A stretch of 64,000 nucleotides of DNA from Pseudoalteromonas haloplanktis ATCC 14393 (GTDB lineage: Bacteria > Pseudomonadota > Gammaproteobacteria > Enterobacterales > Alteromonadaceae). The stretch spans positions 558,001 through 622,000 of the forward strand of contig NZ_AHCA01000001.1 of NCBI RefSeq assembly GCF_000238355.1, read 5' to 3'. A model generated the notes under the pieces. That model did no database searches. It worked only from the letters and a program-made list of their open reading frames with translations, and was not told the origin of the DNA. Below, in pieces: positions 24,429 to 34,118 of the stretch. The first letter of the stretch is position 1. Each line of letters begins with the position of its first letter. The position numbers and the translations under genes are program-made.

Positions 24429-27017
24429 ATGCAATTGAAAAATAAAGCGTTAACTCATGCAGTTAAACTAGCTCTAACCGCGACTACCGCGAGTCTCTTT
24501 ATTTCAGGAACTGCACTTGCAGCAGATGAACAAACTGAAACCACTAAGGTCAATAAAAACGTCGAAAAAATTGCTGTAGTGGGCACCCGCTCTGCACCAC
24601 GCTCGATTGGGGATTCACCCGTACCTATTGATATCATCGGTGGTGAAGAACTAGGTAAATCAGGTAATACTGATATGCTTGAGTTACTAAAAGGTGCCAT
24701 TCCATCATTAAACGTACATTCAATGCCAATTAGTGATGCGGCATCTTTAGTACGTCCTGCCAACTTACGTGGTCTACCATCTGACAGCACATTAGTTCTA
24801 CTCAATGGCAAGCGACGTCATCGTGCATCTGTTATTGCCTTTTTAGGCGGCGGTATTAACGATGGTGCTCAAGGCGCTGATATTTCAGTGATCCCAAGCA
24901 TTGCTTTAAAACAAGTCGAAGTATTACGCGATGGCGCAGCTGCACAATATGGTTCTGATGCAATTGCTGGGGTAATGAACTTTGTACTTAAAGATGCCTC
25001 AGAAGGCGGGACATTTGAAGTTCGCCAAGGTGAATACTATGAAGGCGACGGCGATACAACACAAATCTCAGGTAATATAGGCCTACCATTCACTGACAAT
25101 GGTTTTGCTAACTTAAGCTTTCAATACAAAACAGCGGATGCTACCAGCCGCTCAGTACAACGTTACGACGCGGCAAATTTAGCAGATGCAGGCGTTCCAG
25201 ATATTGCACCACTTACTCAAGTATGGGGGGCACCAAAAGTGGATGACGATATATCAATTTTTGGTAACGTTGGCTTAGAGCTGACTAATAACTCTGAGTT
25301 TTATATGTTTGGTAACTACTCAGAGCGTGATGTACGTGGTGGTTTTTACTATCGTAACCCGCATACTCGCCCAGGAGCTTATTCAAACGACGAAGGTCAG
25401 ACTCTTTTAGTTGGCGACTTAACGGGTGATATGAGTGGTAATTGCCCTACCAATATCATGATTGATGATAATGTCCTCGACAACCCAGATTATATAAATC
25501 AAGTTGCAAATAACCCTGATTGTTTTGCGTTTAATGAAATTCTCCCTGGCGGCTTTACCCCAAACTTTGGTGGCAATATTACTGACACTTCACTCACGAT
25601 GGGGACTAAAGGTGAGTTTACTGGCGGGATGTTAGAAGGCGCCTATTATGATTTAAGTGGTACCGTTGGTTTTAATGAATCACGTTACTTTATTTATGAC
25701 ACAATTAATGCATCGTTAGGCCCAGATAGCCCGCGTGATTTTAGCCCTGGTAAATATTCACAGTTAGAGAAAAACTTTAACTTTGATTTAGCAAAAGGTT
25801 TTGATTGGGGTTTAGCATACGATGTTAACGTAGCAGGTGGCCTCGAATGGCACGAAGAAACCTTTACAGTAACCTCGGGTGATGAAGCATCTTTTACAGC
25901 AGGTCCACTGACTGATCAAGGGTTTGGTATTGGCTCAAATGGCTTCCCTGGTTTTAAACCATCGGATGCCGGTGAGTATACGCGTCGTAACTATGCCGCA
26001 TACGTCGATGTAGAAGCACCATTTACTGAAGACTTCCTAATGGGCTTAGCGCTGCGTTATGAAGACTACGACACTTTTGGCTCTACCGTTAATTATAAAT
26101 TAATGGGTCAATACCACTTAACTGAAGATTTAAATATTCGCGGTTCAATCAGCACTGGTTTTCGTGCTCCCACCGTTGGTCAAGCCAATGTGAGTAATGT
26201 GCAAACAAACCTAAGTAGTGGTGTATTAGTTGACTCCGCCTTATTACCACCGACCAACCCTATTGCCGTGCAGTTAGGTGGAACCGAGCTTACCCCTGAA
26301 GAGTCACAAAGCTATACTTTTGGTGCAGTTTATACATTAGGTGAAGTATTCTTAACCCTTGATTACTACAACATTCAAGTTGAAGATCGCATCAGCCAAT
26401 CTGAAAAAATTGAACTAAGCCAAGCTGATAAAGATACGCTAGAAGAAGCTGGCGTGCCAAATGTACAAAGCTTAGCGCAAGTAAGCTTCTTTACTAATGA
26501 CTTTGACACAACCACCCAAGGTGTTGATTTTGTTGCAAACTACGCCACAGATTTACTCGGTGGAAGCTCTACATTTAGTTTAGCGTACAACTGGAATGAA
26601 ACAGAGGTGACTCGCTCGAGTGACATTACAGGCCCATTTAAAGTAAGCCGTCTTGAAAATGACTTACCTAATCATCGAGCAACTTTAAGTTGGTCACAAC
26701 AATGGGAAAGTTTCTCAATGTTTACGCGTGCAAATTATTTTGGTGAATACCAAGGTGTGCACGTAGATTATGATCAGACAGCAAAAATGGCCGATGCAGC
26801 GGTTACACTTGATGCTGAAGTCACTTACTTTTTCAATGACTCAATTAGCTTCTCGGTAGGTGCACAAAACCTGCTTGATCAAGACGCTGAGAAACTTGAC
26901 TTTAGTGGTGCTGATGAATTCATTCCAAATAATAACTGGGGCGGAAAATACTACGAAACTTCCCCATACGGTATTAATGGTGGTTTCTACTATGTGAAAG
27001 CAACGTATACTTTTTAA
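24429..27017 (+). CDS. TonB-dependent receptor, long form
   Basis: An 862-residue outer-membrane transporter. Signal peptide about 1-31 (SGTALAADE), TonB-box-like region (EKIAVVGTRSAPR), plug domain about 55-180 (LVLLNGKRRHRAS; LKQVEVLRDGAAAQYGSDAIAGVMNFVLK) and a large barrel ending in GFYYVKATYTF with terminal Phe. The plug style matches receptors of Alteromonadales and sphingomonads used for peptides, carbohydrates or other organic matter rather than classical siderophores. It has its own terminator and is followed by a TPR-sulfotransferase gene. Confidence 0.9.
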   Translation: MQLKNKALTHAVKLALTATTASLFISGTALAADEQTETTKVNKNVEKIAVVGTRSAPRSIGDSPVPIDIIGGEELGKSGNTDMLELLKGAIPSLNVHSMPISDAASLVRPANLRGLPSDSTLVLLNGKRRHRASVIAFLGGGINDGAQGADISVIPSIALKQVEVLRDGAAAQYGSDAIAGVMNFVLKDASEGGTFEVRQGEYYEGDGDTTQISGNIGLPFTDNGFANLSFQYKTADATSRSVQRYDAANLADAGVPDIAPLTQVWGAPKVDDDISIFGNVGLELTNNSEFYMFGNYSERDVRGGFYYRNPHTRPGAYSNDEGQTLLVGDLTGDMSGNCPTNIMIDDNVLDNPDYINQVANNPDCFAFNEILPGGFTPNFGGNITDTSLTMGTKGEFTGGMLEGAYYDLSGTVGFNESRYFIYDTINASLGPDSPRDFSPGKYSQLEKNFNFDLAKGFDWGLAYDVNVAGGLEWHEETFTVTSGDEASFTAGPLTDQGFGIGSNGFPGFKPSDAGEYTRRNYAAYVDVEAPFTEDFLMGLALRYEDYDTFGSTVNYKLMGQYHLTEDLNIRGSISTGFRAPTVGQANVSNVQTNLSSGVLVDSALLPPTNPIAVQLGGTELTPEESQSYTFGAVYTLGEVFLTLDYYNIQVEDRISQSEKIELSQADKDTLEEAGVPNVQSLAQVSFFTNDFDTTTQGVDFVANYATDLLGGSSTFSLAYNWNETEVTRSSDITGPFKVSRLENDLPNHRATLSWSQQWESFSMFTRANYFGEYQGVHVDYDQTAKMADAAVTLDAEVTYFFNDSISFSVGAQNLLDQDAEKLDFSGADEFIPNNNWGGKYYETSPYGINGGFYYVKATYTF

Positions 27018-27039
27018 GCGTAGCTAAACAAAAAAAACC

Positions 27040-27073
27040 AAGGCGAAATGCTCAAGACATTTCGCCTTTTTCG
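27040..27073 (+). terminator. Terminator after the TonB receptor
   Basis: Perfect 11-bp stem AAGGCGAAATG / CATTTCGCCTT with a 7-base loop, followed by a T-rich tail. It precedes the sulfotransferase gene by about 40 bp. Confidence 0.85.
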
Positions 27074-27108
27074 TTTTATAGTTAGATAAAAACAAACAGC
27101 AGTGACGC

Positions 27109-28563
27109 ATGCTACTAGAAAAAGCCAATCAATTACTTGCCGAAAATAAACTGCAAGAGGCAGAGTTTCACTTTAAAACCCTGCTAAGCACCGACCCGCA
27201 AAATGGTGAAGCTCTGTTTGGTTTAGGCCGTATTGCCCTAAGATTAGAGCGCTATGACGCCGCGGTGTATTTACTACAAAAAAGCTGTGAAAGGCTGCCT
27301 AATATGTTGGAGCCACTGCATGCTTTAGCAGATGCATTTAATGGCGTTAATTCGCCAAACGATGCATTAACGGTACTTGAGTATGCAAAAAATATTGCCA
27401 GCCATAACCCAGAGCCACATTATTACCTAGCACAGCATTATTTAACCCATGGTGAAATAGACAAAGCACACACCACTTTTGCTCAAGCCCTGAGTATCGG
27501 GCTGTACCCAGTGACTGCATATATCTTGTTTGAGTTAGTACAACTAGGGCGTTTTGACAAACAACATAACTACATCAGTAATTTACATCATTTACTAACA
27601 CAAACCAATAATCTGCGTTTAAAAATGGTCTGTTATTACGCCTTAGCGAAAAGTTATGATCAACTCGATGATCTAGAACAAGCTGCAAATTATTATGAAT
27701 TGGCAAATAAGCTACAGCTAAAATTAAGCGACTTCAATACTGAACAATTAACGCCGTTTTACCAAAATATTATGCGCCATCACCCCAAGCACTTGTTTTC
27801 AACAGTTAAGCCAGGGTTCAAAGGTACAGTGACCCCGGTATTTATAATTGGCATGCCGCGCAGCGGTTCAACATTATTAGAACAAATTTTGGCGTCGCAT
27901 AGTGAATGTGCCAGTATTGGCGAAGACCGTTGTATTAGTTCACAGGTAGTGCCATTTATTGAACAACAAACCAAACTCCCCTATCCAGAATGCATCAGCG
28001 CATTAACCCCGCAGCTCATTGAGCAAGCACGTGCCATTTATATTACGCGGTTAAAACACGCTAAGCCTATTCGGGCATTTATGATCAACAAATTACCCTC
28101 GAATTATCAATCACTAGGGCTTATTTACTTATTATTCCCTAATGCTAAATTTATCAACTTACAGCGTGATTTCAATGCTACTGCCTGGTCTGTATACAGT
28201 AATTACTTTGCAGAAAACGAGCCGTATTTCTGCTCGCTATCAGAATTTAAACACTACTTTGAGTTATACCAAACCTTAATGACGCACTGGCAAAACGTGA
28301 TACCCAATGCCATATTGGATGTTCAATATGAGCAGTTAGTTGAACAACCTATCGACAATTTAAAGCGCGTATTTTCATTTTTAGGTGCCGAGTTTGAATC
28401 GCAATGTTTGGAATTTTATAAATCCAAAAGTGCTGTTACTACACTGAGTAAAGCGTCAGTTCGTCAACCACTCAATGCAACCGCTATAGAACGCTGGAAA
28501 CGCTTTGAAGCGCCCCTTAAGGCGCTATTGAATGCTGCTCAAACCACACAAGCAAATCCTTAA
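27109..28563 (+). CDS. TPR-repeat sulfotransferase family protein
   Basis: A 484-residue protein. The N-terminal ~220 residues form TPR repeats (AEFHFKTLLSTDPQNGEALFGLGRIALRLERYDAAV and following). The C-terminal half is a sulfotransferase domain with the PAPS-binding 5'-phosphosulfate loop FIIGMPRSGSTLLEQILASH (about 245) and a later 3'-phosphate region (FINLQRDFNATAWSVYSNYF), where the usual R-D-P is R-D-F. No signal peptide. Such genes are often found beside TonB receptors in Alteromonadales; what is sulfated is unknown. Its end overlaps the convergent hydrolase gene by 47 bp. Confidence 0.85.
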   Translation: MLLEKANQLLAENKLQEAEFHFKTLLSTDPQNGEALFGLGRIALRLERYDAAVYLLQKSCERLPNMLEPLHALADAFNGVNSPNDALTVLEYAKNIASHNPEPHYYLAQHYLTHGEIDKAHTTFAQALSIGLYPVTAYILFELVQLGRFDKQHNYISNLHHLLTQTNNLRLKMVCYYALAKSYDQLDDLEQAANYYELANKLQLKLSDFNTEQLTPFYQNIMRHHPKHLFSTVKPGFKGTVTPVFIIGMPRSGSTLLEQILASHSECASIGEDRCISSQVVPFIEQQTKLPYPECISALTPQLIEQARAIYITRLKHAKPIRAFMINKLPSNYQSLGLIYLLFPNAKFINLQRDFNATAWSVYSNYFAENEPYFCSLSEFKHYFELYQTLMTHWQNVIPNAILDVQYEQLVEQPIDNLKRVFSFLGAEFESQCLEFYKSKSAVTTLSKASVRQPLNATAIERWKRFEAPLKALLNAAQTTQANP

Positions 28564-29431
28564 ATTGGTCTAGTTTAGCACTCGGGTGAGTCAGCATATT
28601 AATATGATCATAATCAAACTGGTGGCCGTGTTGTTTGCCGTACATTTGCAACGTCTGAACACCAAGCCCTGACTCTTCAATAAATTTTTCAATATCAATT
28701 TGCTGCGCCAGCGCTTTATCTTTCACGCCACCAATATGTAAAGTAGGCGGTAATGTTAAGCCAGCGACTATCTGCGCATAATCGAAACCATCATCAGAAT
28801 CAACCCACGGTTTACGCTTCGCCCATTGCATACTTTGATAATGAGATTTTTTGGTTTCGTCATCACTGCCCCATTTGAGCTTTCTAGCCGGTAAATAACC
28901 ATGCTTTTTTGCCAGTATTGGCGCTAAAAAATACCAGATCAGATTGCCTTGCAAATACTTTTGCGGATGATGATTGTATAACGAACGTTTCGTGCCAAAA
29001 TACGCACAGGCTTTTACATCATTAATGTATTGAGGGAAACGCGCAAACACACTGTTCATTAGTACGCCGCCCCAAGAATGAGCAACCCAATACGCCGGTG
29101 GTTTCCCCTCGCGCTCGGTAATACTCGCAATGAAAGCGGGGATATCTTCAACTATAGCCTCTGTCTGCCCATAATCAGCATATTTTGAAATAGCCGGTTT
29201 ACTTTCACCTCGCCCTCTTAAATCAGCCACATAGCACACATAGCCTTGCTCAGCCAAAAAAGGCGCTAAACCCTTATTTGAGTGGGTGTAAAATATTTTG
29301 CCATTTTCCACTGCACCATGCATAAAAAATACAGCAGGGCCTGATTTTTTACTGTTATCTGCAATTCTGCGCAAATGTAATGTTTGTTGCTCGGTAAGTT
29401 TAATAAACACCGATTCTTGTACAATCGCCAT
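28517..29431 (-). CDS. Alpha/beta hydrolase
   Basis: A 304-residue serine hydrolase. Nucleophile elbow VAHSWGGVLMNS (G-x-S-x-G variant H-S-W-G-G), oxyanion segment VFFMHGAVENGK, an acid in the region LHIGGVKDKALAQ and the catalytic His in MYGKQHGHQFDYDHINML. The D-L-R-G-R-G-E-S motif (VADLRGRGESKP) is typical of this fold. No signal peptide. Substrate unknown. Convergent with and overlapping the sulfotransferase gene. Confidence 0.85.
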   Translation of the reverse strand: MAIVQESVFIKLTEQQTLHLRRIADNSKKSGPAVFFMHGAVENGKIFYTHSNKGLAPFLAEQGYVCYVADLRGRGESKPAISKYADYGQTEAIVEDIPAFIASITEREGKPPAYWVAHSWGGVLMNSVFARFPQYINDVKACAYFGTKRSLYNHHPQKYLQGNLIWYFLAPILAKKHGYLPARKLKWGSDDETKKSHYQSMQWAKRKPWVDSDDGFDYAQIVAGLTLPPTLHIGGVKDKALAQQIDIEKFIEESGLGVQTLQMYGKQHGHQFDYDHINMLTHPSAKLDQFKDLLVWFEQHSIAP

Positions 29432-29554
29432 TTCAGTTCCTTGTTGTCATTGTTTTGAACCGTAACTCATCCTACCAGTATTTTAAACAAGATCACACGC
29501 TAATGTATTTCTCTGGTAAAATAACATTTTTGTTTGCTAAGCTAATTACCTGTT

Positions 29555-30490
29555 ATGAAATCAACGCCATTAAAATCAAAACTCCATCCTCGCAATCGCC
29601 ATAACCAAGGTTATGACTTAGCGTATCTAACGTGCCAAGTGGCGGCGTTAAAGCCCTATATAGTGATCACCCCAAATGGCACTGAGAGTATTGATTTTAG
29701 TGATGAGCAAGCCGTCAAAACACTCAATCAAGCACTGTTAAAAGCTTATTACAATGTTGAGTTTTGGGATCTTCCAGCAGGTTATTTGTGCCCGCCAATT
29801 CCAGGACGTGTAGATTACATTCACTACCTTGCTGATTTATTAGCCGCTGACAATAACGGACAAATTCCCACCGGCAAACATGTAAAGGTATTGGATATTG
29901 GTACCGGTGCCAACCTTGTTTACCCGCTTATCGGCAGCCATGAATACAACTGGCATTTTACCGGCAGTGATATCGACCCTGTGGCAATTAAACTAGCTAA
30001 GCAACTGGTACAATTTAATCAACGTAAAATCACCATCAAACAGCAAAAAAACCCGCAGCAGATTTTTAATGGTGTGATTAATAGTAAAGATCTATTCCAT
30101 CTGACCCTGTGTAACCCCCCATTTCACGCAAGTGCAGAAGAGGCCAATAAAGGCAGTGAGCGTAAATGGAAAAACTTAGGTAAAAGCCCAAGTAGCGCAC
30201 TTAATTTTGGTGGCCAACAGAATGAATTATGGTGTGAAGGTGGCGAGCAGCAATTCATAGTTAATATGATTATTGAAAGTGAGCAATTCGCAGAGCAATG
30301 TATGTGGTTTACCTCACTGGTATCTAAAAAAGACACGTTACCGGCCTTACACGCACAGTTACAAAAGCTGCCTGTTGCAGAGGTAAAAATAATAGAGATG
30401 GCACAAGGGCAAAAAGTGAGTCGCTTTATTGCTTGGAGTTACTTTGATCAAGCCACCCGCGCAGAAATATGCCAACAATTTACAGCCTAG
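29555..30490 (+). CDS. rlmF: 23S rRNA (adenine-1618-N6)-methyltransferase RlmF
   Basis: A 311-residue SAM-dependent enzyme that methylates A1618 of 23S rRNA. Visible are the family N terminus (KLHPRNRHNQGYDLAYL), FWDLPAGYLCPPIPGRVDYIHYLADLL, the SAM motif VLDIGTGANLVYPLIG, DIDPVAIKLAK, and the catalytic NPPF in LTLCNPPFHASAEEA, followed by NFGGQQNELWCEGGE, all diagnostic of RlmF. It ends 8 bp before the threonine aldolase start and is probably co-transcribed. Confidence 0.95.
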   Translation: MKSTPLKSKLHPRNRHNQGYDLAYLTCQVAALKPYIVITPNGTESIDFSDEQAVKTLNQALLKAYYNVEFWDLPAGYLCPPIPGRVDYIHYLADLLAADNNGQIPTGKHVKVLDIGTGANLVYPLIGSHEYNWHFTGSDIDPVAIKLAKQLVQFNQRKITIKQQKNPQQIFNGVINSKDLFHLTLCNPPFHASAEEANKGSERKWKNLGKSPSSALNFGGQQNELWCEGGEQQFIVNMIIESEQFAEQCMWFTSLVSKKDTLPALHAQLQKLPVAEVKIIEMAQGQKVSRFIAWSYFDQATRAEICQQFTA

Positions 30491-30498
30491 GAGACACT

Positions 30499-31512
30499 AT
30501 GATTGATTTTCGTTCTGATACCGTAACCCTGCCATGTAAAGCCATGCGTGATGTTATGCACACAGCGCCGTTAGGTGACGATGTATATGGTGATGATCCC
30601 AGTGTTAATACACTTGAAGCATTTGCTGCACAGCGCCACGGTTTCGCCAGCGCGCTATTTTGCAGCTCAGGCACGCAAGCTAATTTACTGGCGCTAATGG
30701 CCCACTGTGAACGAGGTGATGAATATATTTGCGGGCAAAATGCACACAACTATAAATTTGAAGGTGGTGGAGCAGCAGTCCTTGGCTCTATTCAACCGCA
30801 GCCAGTTGAGAATGAAAGTGATGGCAGCCTATGCTTTGACAAACTTCGCGCTGCTATTAAACCCGATGACTTTCATTTTGCGAATACTCGGCTGCTCAGT
30901 TTAGAAAACACCATAGGTGGTAAAGTGTTAACAATTAGCTACTTAGCTAAAGCACGTGAATTTACCCAAGCGAATAAATTAGCGCTCCATTTAGACGGTG
31001 CGCGGGTTTATAACGCAGCAGTTGCACTGCAAGTAGATATTACTGAAATCACCCGTCATTTTGATTCAGTGTCTATTTGTTTGTCAAAAGGGTTAGGCGC
31101 GCCGGTTGGTTCATTATTACTTGGCTCTGTTGCGCTTATCAATAAAGCAAAACGCTGGCGTAAAGTACTAGGTGGCGGCATGCGCCAAGCGGGAATGCTC
31201 GCTGCTGCAGGGCACTTTGCGCTTGAACACAATGTTAGTCGCCTAGCAGATGATCACGTCAATGCTCGCTATTTAGCGCAGCGACTCAATGAAATTGAAG
31301 GGTTTCACGTCGATCTAGCAAAAGATACCACTAATATGGTGTATGCCCATGTTGCCGATAATCTCGATATTCACGCCCTAGCACAGCAGCTAAAAGCGCA
31401 AGGCATTTTATTCAGCCCAAATAAAACCTTACGGTTAGTGACTCATTTAGGTATTACTCGCGCTGATATTGAGCTATTTATAGCTAAATTAACTGCTGCG
31501 CTGCATGTTTAA
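30499..31512 (+). CDS. ltaE: Low-specificity L-threonine aldolase
   Basis: A 337-residue PLP enzyme that splits L-threonine or allo-threonine to glycine and acetaldehyde. The frame extends 10 codons upstream, but the ATG at 30499 has AGGAG 6 bases before it and begins with the conserved [15 protein letters not shown]-binding lysine in [16 protein letters not shown], phosphate contacts near [14 protein letters not shown], Asp-Gly in [13 protein letters not shown]. It follows rlmF closely. The last 24 bp overlap the end of convergent tdk. Confidence 0.94.
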   Translation: MIDFRSDTVTLPCKAMRDVMHTAPLGDDVYGDDPSVNTLEAFAAQRHGFASALFCSSGTQANLLALMAHCERGDEYICGQNAHNYKFEGGGAAVLGSIQPQPVENESDGSLCFDKLRAAIKPDDFHFANTRLLSLENTIGGKVLTISYLAKAREFTQANKLALHLDGARVYNAAVALQVDITEITRHFDSVSICLSKGLGAPVGSLLLGSVALINKAKRWRKVLGGGMRQAGMLAAAGHFALEHNVSRLADDHVNARYLAQRLNEIEGFHVDLAKDTTNMVYAHVADNLDIHALAQQLKAQGILFSPNKTLRLVTHLGITRADIELFIAKLTAALHV

Positions 31513-32079
31513 CGCCGCTTTATAATGTTTGCGGCATACTGATACATAGCGATCGTTGCCGCCAATTTCTACTTGATTACCGTCGGCAATCGCAGCACCG
31601 TTTTCATCAGTACGTAATACGTGATTCGCTTTACGGCCACAGTGACAAACGGTTTTTAACTCAATGAGCTTGTCTGCCCAAGCCAGTAAATATTGAGAGC
31701 CACTAAATAACTCGCCTCTAAAATCATTACGTAATCCATAACACAATACGGGAATACCTAACTCATCAACCACATCGGTTAATTGCATTACTTGCTCGCG
31801 AGATAGAAACTGGCATTCGTCCACCAGCACGCAGTGACGCTTTTGCTCACCGTTAAGTTGTTTGATCAGCTCAAAAACATCTTTTTCTGCATCAAAGATG
31901 TGCGCATCAGCTTGTAAGCCAATTCGCGATGACACTTTGCCAACGCCCGCTCGGTCATCTATCGCGGCAGTTAAAATAACCGGCTCCATGCCGCGCTCGC
32001 GATAATTAAATGCCGATTGTAATAACGTGGTAGATTTACCTGCATTCATTGCAGAATAATAAAAGTACAGCTGTGCCAT
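31489..32079 (-). CDS. tdk: Thymidine kinase
   Basis: A 196-residue salvage enzyme that phosphorylates thymidine with ATP (type II, TK1-like). Walker [16 protein letters not shown], the D-E-x-Q-F motif [14 protein letters not shown], lasso region with [19 protein letters not shown], and a zinc site formed by cysteines in [11 protein letters not shown] and SVCRKHYKA. Complete and standard in length. Monocistronic. Confidence 0.96.
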   Translation of the reverse strand: MAQLYFYYSAMNAGKSTTLLQSAFNYRERGMEPVILTAAIDDRAGVGKVSSRIGLQADAHIFDAEKDVFELIKQLNGEQKRHCVLVDECQFLSREQVMQLTDVVDELGIPVLCYGLRNDFRGELFSGSQYLLAWADKLIELKTVCHCGRKANHVLRTDENGAAIADGNQVEIGGNDRYVSVCRKHYKAALNMQRSS

Positions 32080-32104
32080 CTATTTACCTTGAACTGATCA
32101 CCAT

Positions 32105-32141
32105 AAAAAAGAGCGAGTATGCTAGCGCATATTCGCTCTTT
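32105..32141 (-). terminator. Terminator after the second porin
   Basis: Inverted repeat AAAGAGCGA ... TCGCTCTTT with an inner partly paired loop; on the minus strand it is followed by TTT. Placed directly after the porin stop and before tdk. Confidence 0.75.
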
Positions 32142-32164
32142 CGGCACCCGTTTTTAAGTTTTAA

Positions 32165-33253
32165 TTAAAAGCGATAAGTGAAACCTAAAGCGGCCCTGAA
32201 TTCACTGTCTTTATCAACATCAAAGGTTCGTTGCCGCATTTCAGCAAAAATACGTAAATCTTTATTAATTTTAAAGTCATTACCGATTACATAGGTCAAC
32301 TCTTTACCTCCTTCTAGATCATCAGCACCTTGGGCATATTCAACACTGGCATATAAACGATGTTTAGAATGCCATTTATAACGCCCACCTAAAGCCATGT
32401 TATAACTTGTGCCGTGTTGCAGCTCATCACTCATTTGGTGTCTGGCAATATAACCACCTGCCGATAACTGCTTGGATAATTGCCATTGAACCGATGCTAA
32501 ATTAATTTGGTATTCGCCTTCTAAGTCATACTCTGCCGTTTGTGTGGCTAACTGCAAAGAGATCCCTTTAATTGGTGCATAGTCAGCGCTCATTCCAAAA
32601 CCAACATCCATGTCTTTACTGGCAAGTTTTAGTCGCTTTGAGCCAACCCGAAATGACGGCTGTTCGTCAAGCTCTCGCGGTAAATTAAGTTGTGAAGTGA
32701 TCGCTAAATCCTGCCACTGGTATTGATACTCAATTGTATGCTCTGGGCGTTTAGTATTTAACTCATTACGTGTGTAATGCACTGTTGAACCAATGCGGTG
32801 ACTACGATCAAAATCATCTGCATCTTTGATCAGCGCATTTTGTTTGCCGTACTGTAATTTACCAAAGCGTCCTTTTACACCAATGTACGCTTTGCGGGCA
32901 AAAATAAGAGGTTCATTATCTTTATCTATGTTAGTACCAAGTTCTATACGTCCGTATACCTGCGTTTTATCAAGTTTGTAATGCCCCTTTACACCCACAC
33001 GACTCCCATTATCGCGTAACTGCCAAGGCGACGGTGTATTTGCTGTGCTTGACTTAGCCTCTTTCTTATCATATTGCAGCAACACTCGCAGTCGAGCATA
33101 CAATGATACGGTTGTATCTTCATTTTTTAATAGCGTAGTCGCTGAAGCTTCGCCTGTATATGTAGTCGAAAATAGTAAACTGCTGAAAAGGGCGAATGAT
33201 GGTAGTTTAGATTGTGAAAGGTCAATTGGTTTTAATACATTATTAGTGTGCAT
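32165..33253 (-). CDS. Porin (gram-negative type)
   Basis: A 362-residue outer-membrane barrel ending in AALGFTYRF with terminal Phe. I chose the ATG at 33253 (AAGGAG 6 bases upstream) over 33280. The leader is unusual, with a polar stretch before a hydrophobic segment (LPSFALFSSLLFSTTYTGEASA). Mature-barrel motifs include NGSRVGVKGHYKLDKTQVYGRIELG and FARKAYIGVKGRFGKLQYGKQ. A direct-repeat box (33319-33336), also found beside the nearby two-component genes, precedes its promoter. Reading on the minus strand, a TAATAA -10 follows the box by 8 bp, so activation by that system is likely. Confidence 0.85.
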   Translation of the reverse strand: MHTNNVLKPIDLSQSKLPSFALFSSLLFSTTYTGEASATTLLKNEDTTVSLYARLRVLLQYDKKEAKSSTANTPSPWQLRDNGSRVGVKGHYKLDKTQVYGRIELGTNIDKDNEPLIFARKAYIGVKGRFGKLQYGKQNALIKDADDFDRSHRIGSTVHYTRNELNTKRPEHTIEYQYQWQDLAITSQLNLPRELDEQPSFRVGSKRLKLASKDMDVGFGMSADYAPIKGISLQLATQTAEYDLEGEYQINLASVQWQLSKQLSAGGYIARHQMSDELQHGTSYNMALGGRYKWHSKHRLYASVEYAQGADDLEGGKELTYVIGNDFKINKDLRIFAEMRQRTFDVDKDSEFRAALGFTYRF

Positions 33254-33318
33254 AAGTTGCTCCTTGTTTAATTGAAGCAACTTTACACGCAGCCTACTTA
33301 CCGATTTATTAGCACCTT

Positions 33319-33336
33319 GGTAAGCTTAACGTAAGC
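33319..33336 (-). promoter_or_regulatory. Direct-repeat regulator box before the porin
   Basis: On the minus strand GCTTAC-GTTAA-GCTTACC: two hexamers with an 11-bp period, the style bound by OmpR-family regulators. A TAATAA -10-like element follows after 8 bases. The same repeat occurs twice at 36667 and 36803. Confidence 0.6.
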
Positions 33337-33343
33337 TTGTGCA

Positions 33344-34117
33344 CTAACTATCCGCTAAAGGGTCTAAAAACCAGATCTGCGGCGATTTTTGACATAAAGT
33401 AAAGATTCTCTCTAGCTGTTTTTCAGCCTTTGCTAAATTTAAGGTTAAATTTTTACACCCATAAAAACCTAAAATACTGTGCATAGGTAATACTGTATCA
33501 TTACGTGATAAATCATTGGCGGTATCCGCTTTTAACGGCAACGGTCGTGCCGCTAAGATCGTTTTATCACTAACACTGGCTTTTGCCGCTGAGGCTCGCA
33601 TATAGCCGAGTACTTGATTGTCTTGTTGTACTAATAACCATTGCTGTGTACTGTCTTTACCCAATGCTATAAATGTTGATTTAGCTTTGAGTGTCGTAAC
33701 AACGGTTGCATCATTTGCAGCCGCACTGTGTAAGGTTACATCCTCTACTGTATAGTAAGCTAAACCAATAAATTGTAACGGCTCAGCAAAATCTAACCGC
33801 GGATCCCCAGGGCGTTTTATTTGTAACGCTTGCCATTGCAATTCATCACTGTGTAACTGCCAACGGCTCGCAGTATATTTATCAACCCCTTGGTATACAG
33901 TACCCGATCCATCATTCAGTGAGCGTTTCGCGTCAGTTAATAGTTGCTGCTGCGAGGAACTAGTAAACCAGTTATCAAGTTTATTACTAAGCTGATCTAT
34001 TGCATCGCGATGATTATTTTGTACTTGGCGAGTCATGCTACCGGGGTCGTCTATTAACTGTGTAAGTTGGCAACCCGATAAAACAATACTGAATACGGCC
34101 AATGAGATGAGTTTCAT
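33344..34117 (-). CDS. SH3-like lipoprotein linked to a two-component system
   Basis: A 257-residue lipoprotein (lipobox VLSGC, Cys about 16). The central part (EDVTLHSAAANDATVVTTLKAKSTFIALGKDSTQQWLLVQQDNQVLGYM) is an SH3b-like fold, common in envelope proteins. A second small cysteine pair occurs late (YGCKNLT, LCQKSP). It starts 1 bp after the kinase gene, as fourth gene of the PepSY-like/regulator/kinase/lipoprotein operon. It may modulate the sensor or monitor the envelope; this is inference from position. Confidence 0.7.
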   Translation of the reverse strand: MKLISLAVFSIVLSGCQLTQLIDDPGSMTRQVQNNHRDAIDQLSNKLDNWFTSSSQQQLLTDAKRSLNDGSGTVYQGVDKYTASRWQLHSDELQWQALQIKRPGDPRLDFAEPLQFIGLAYYTVEDVTLHSAAANDATVVTTLKAKSTFIALGKDSTQQWLLVQQDNQVLGYMRASAAKASVSDKTILAARPLPLKADTANDLSRNDTVLPMHSILGFYGCKNLTLNLAKAEKQLERIFTLCQKSPQIWFLDPLADS

Positions 34118-34118
34118 G

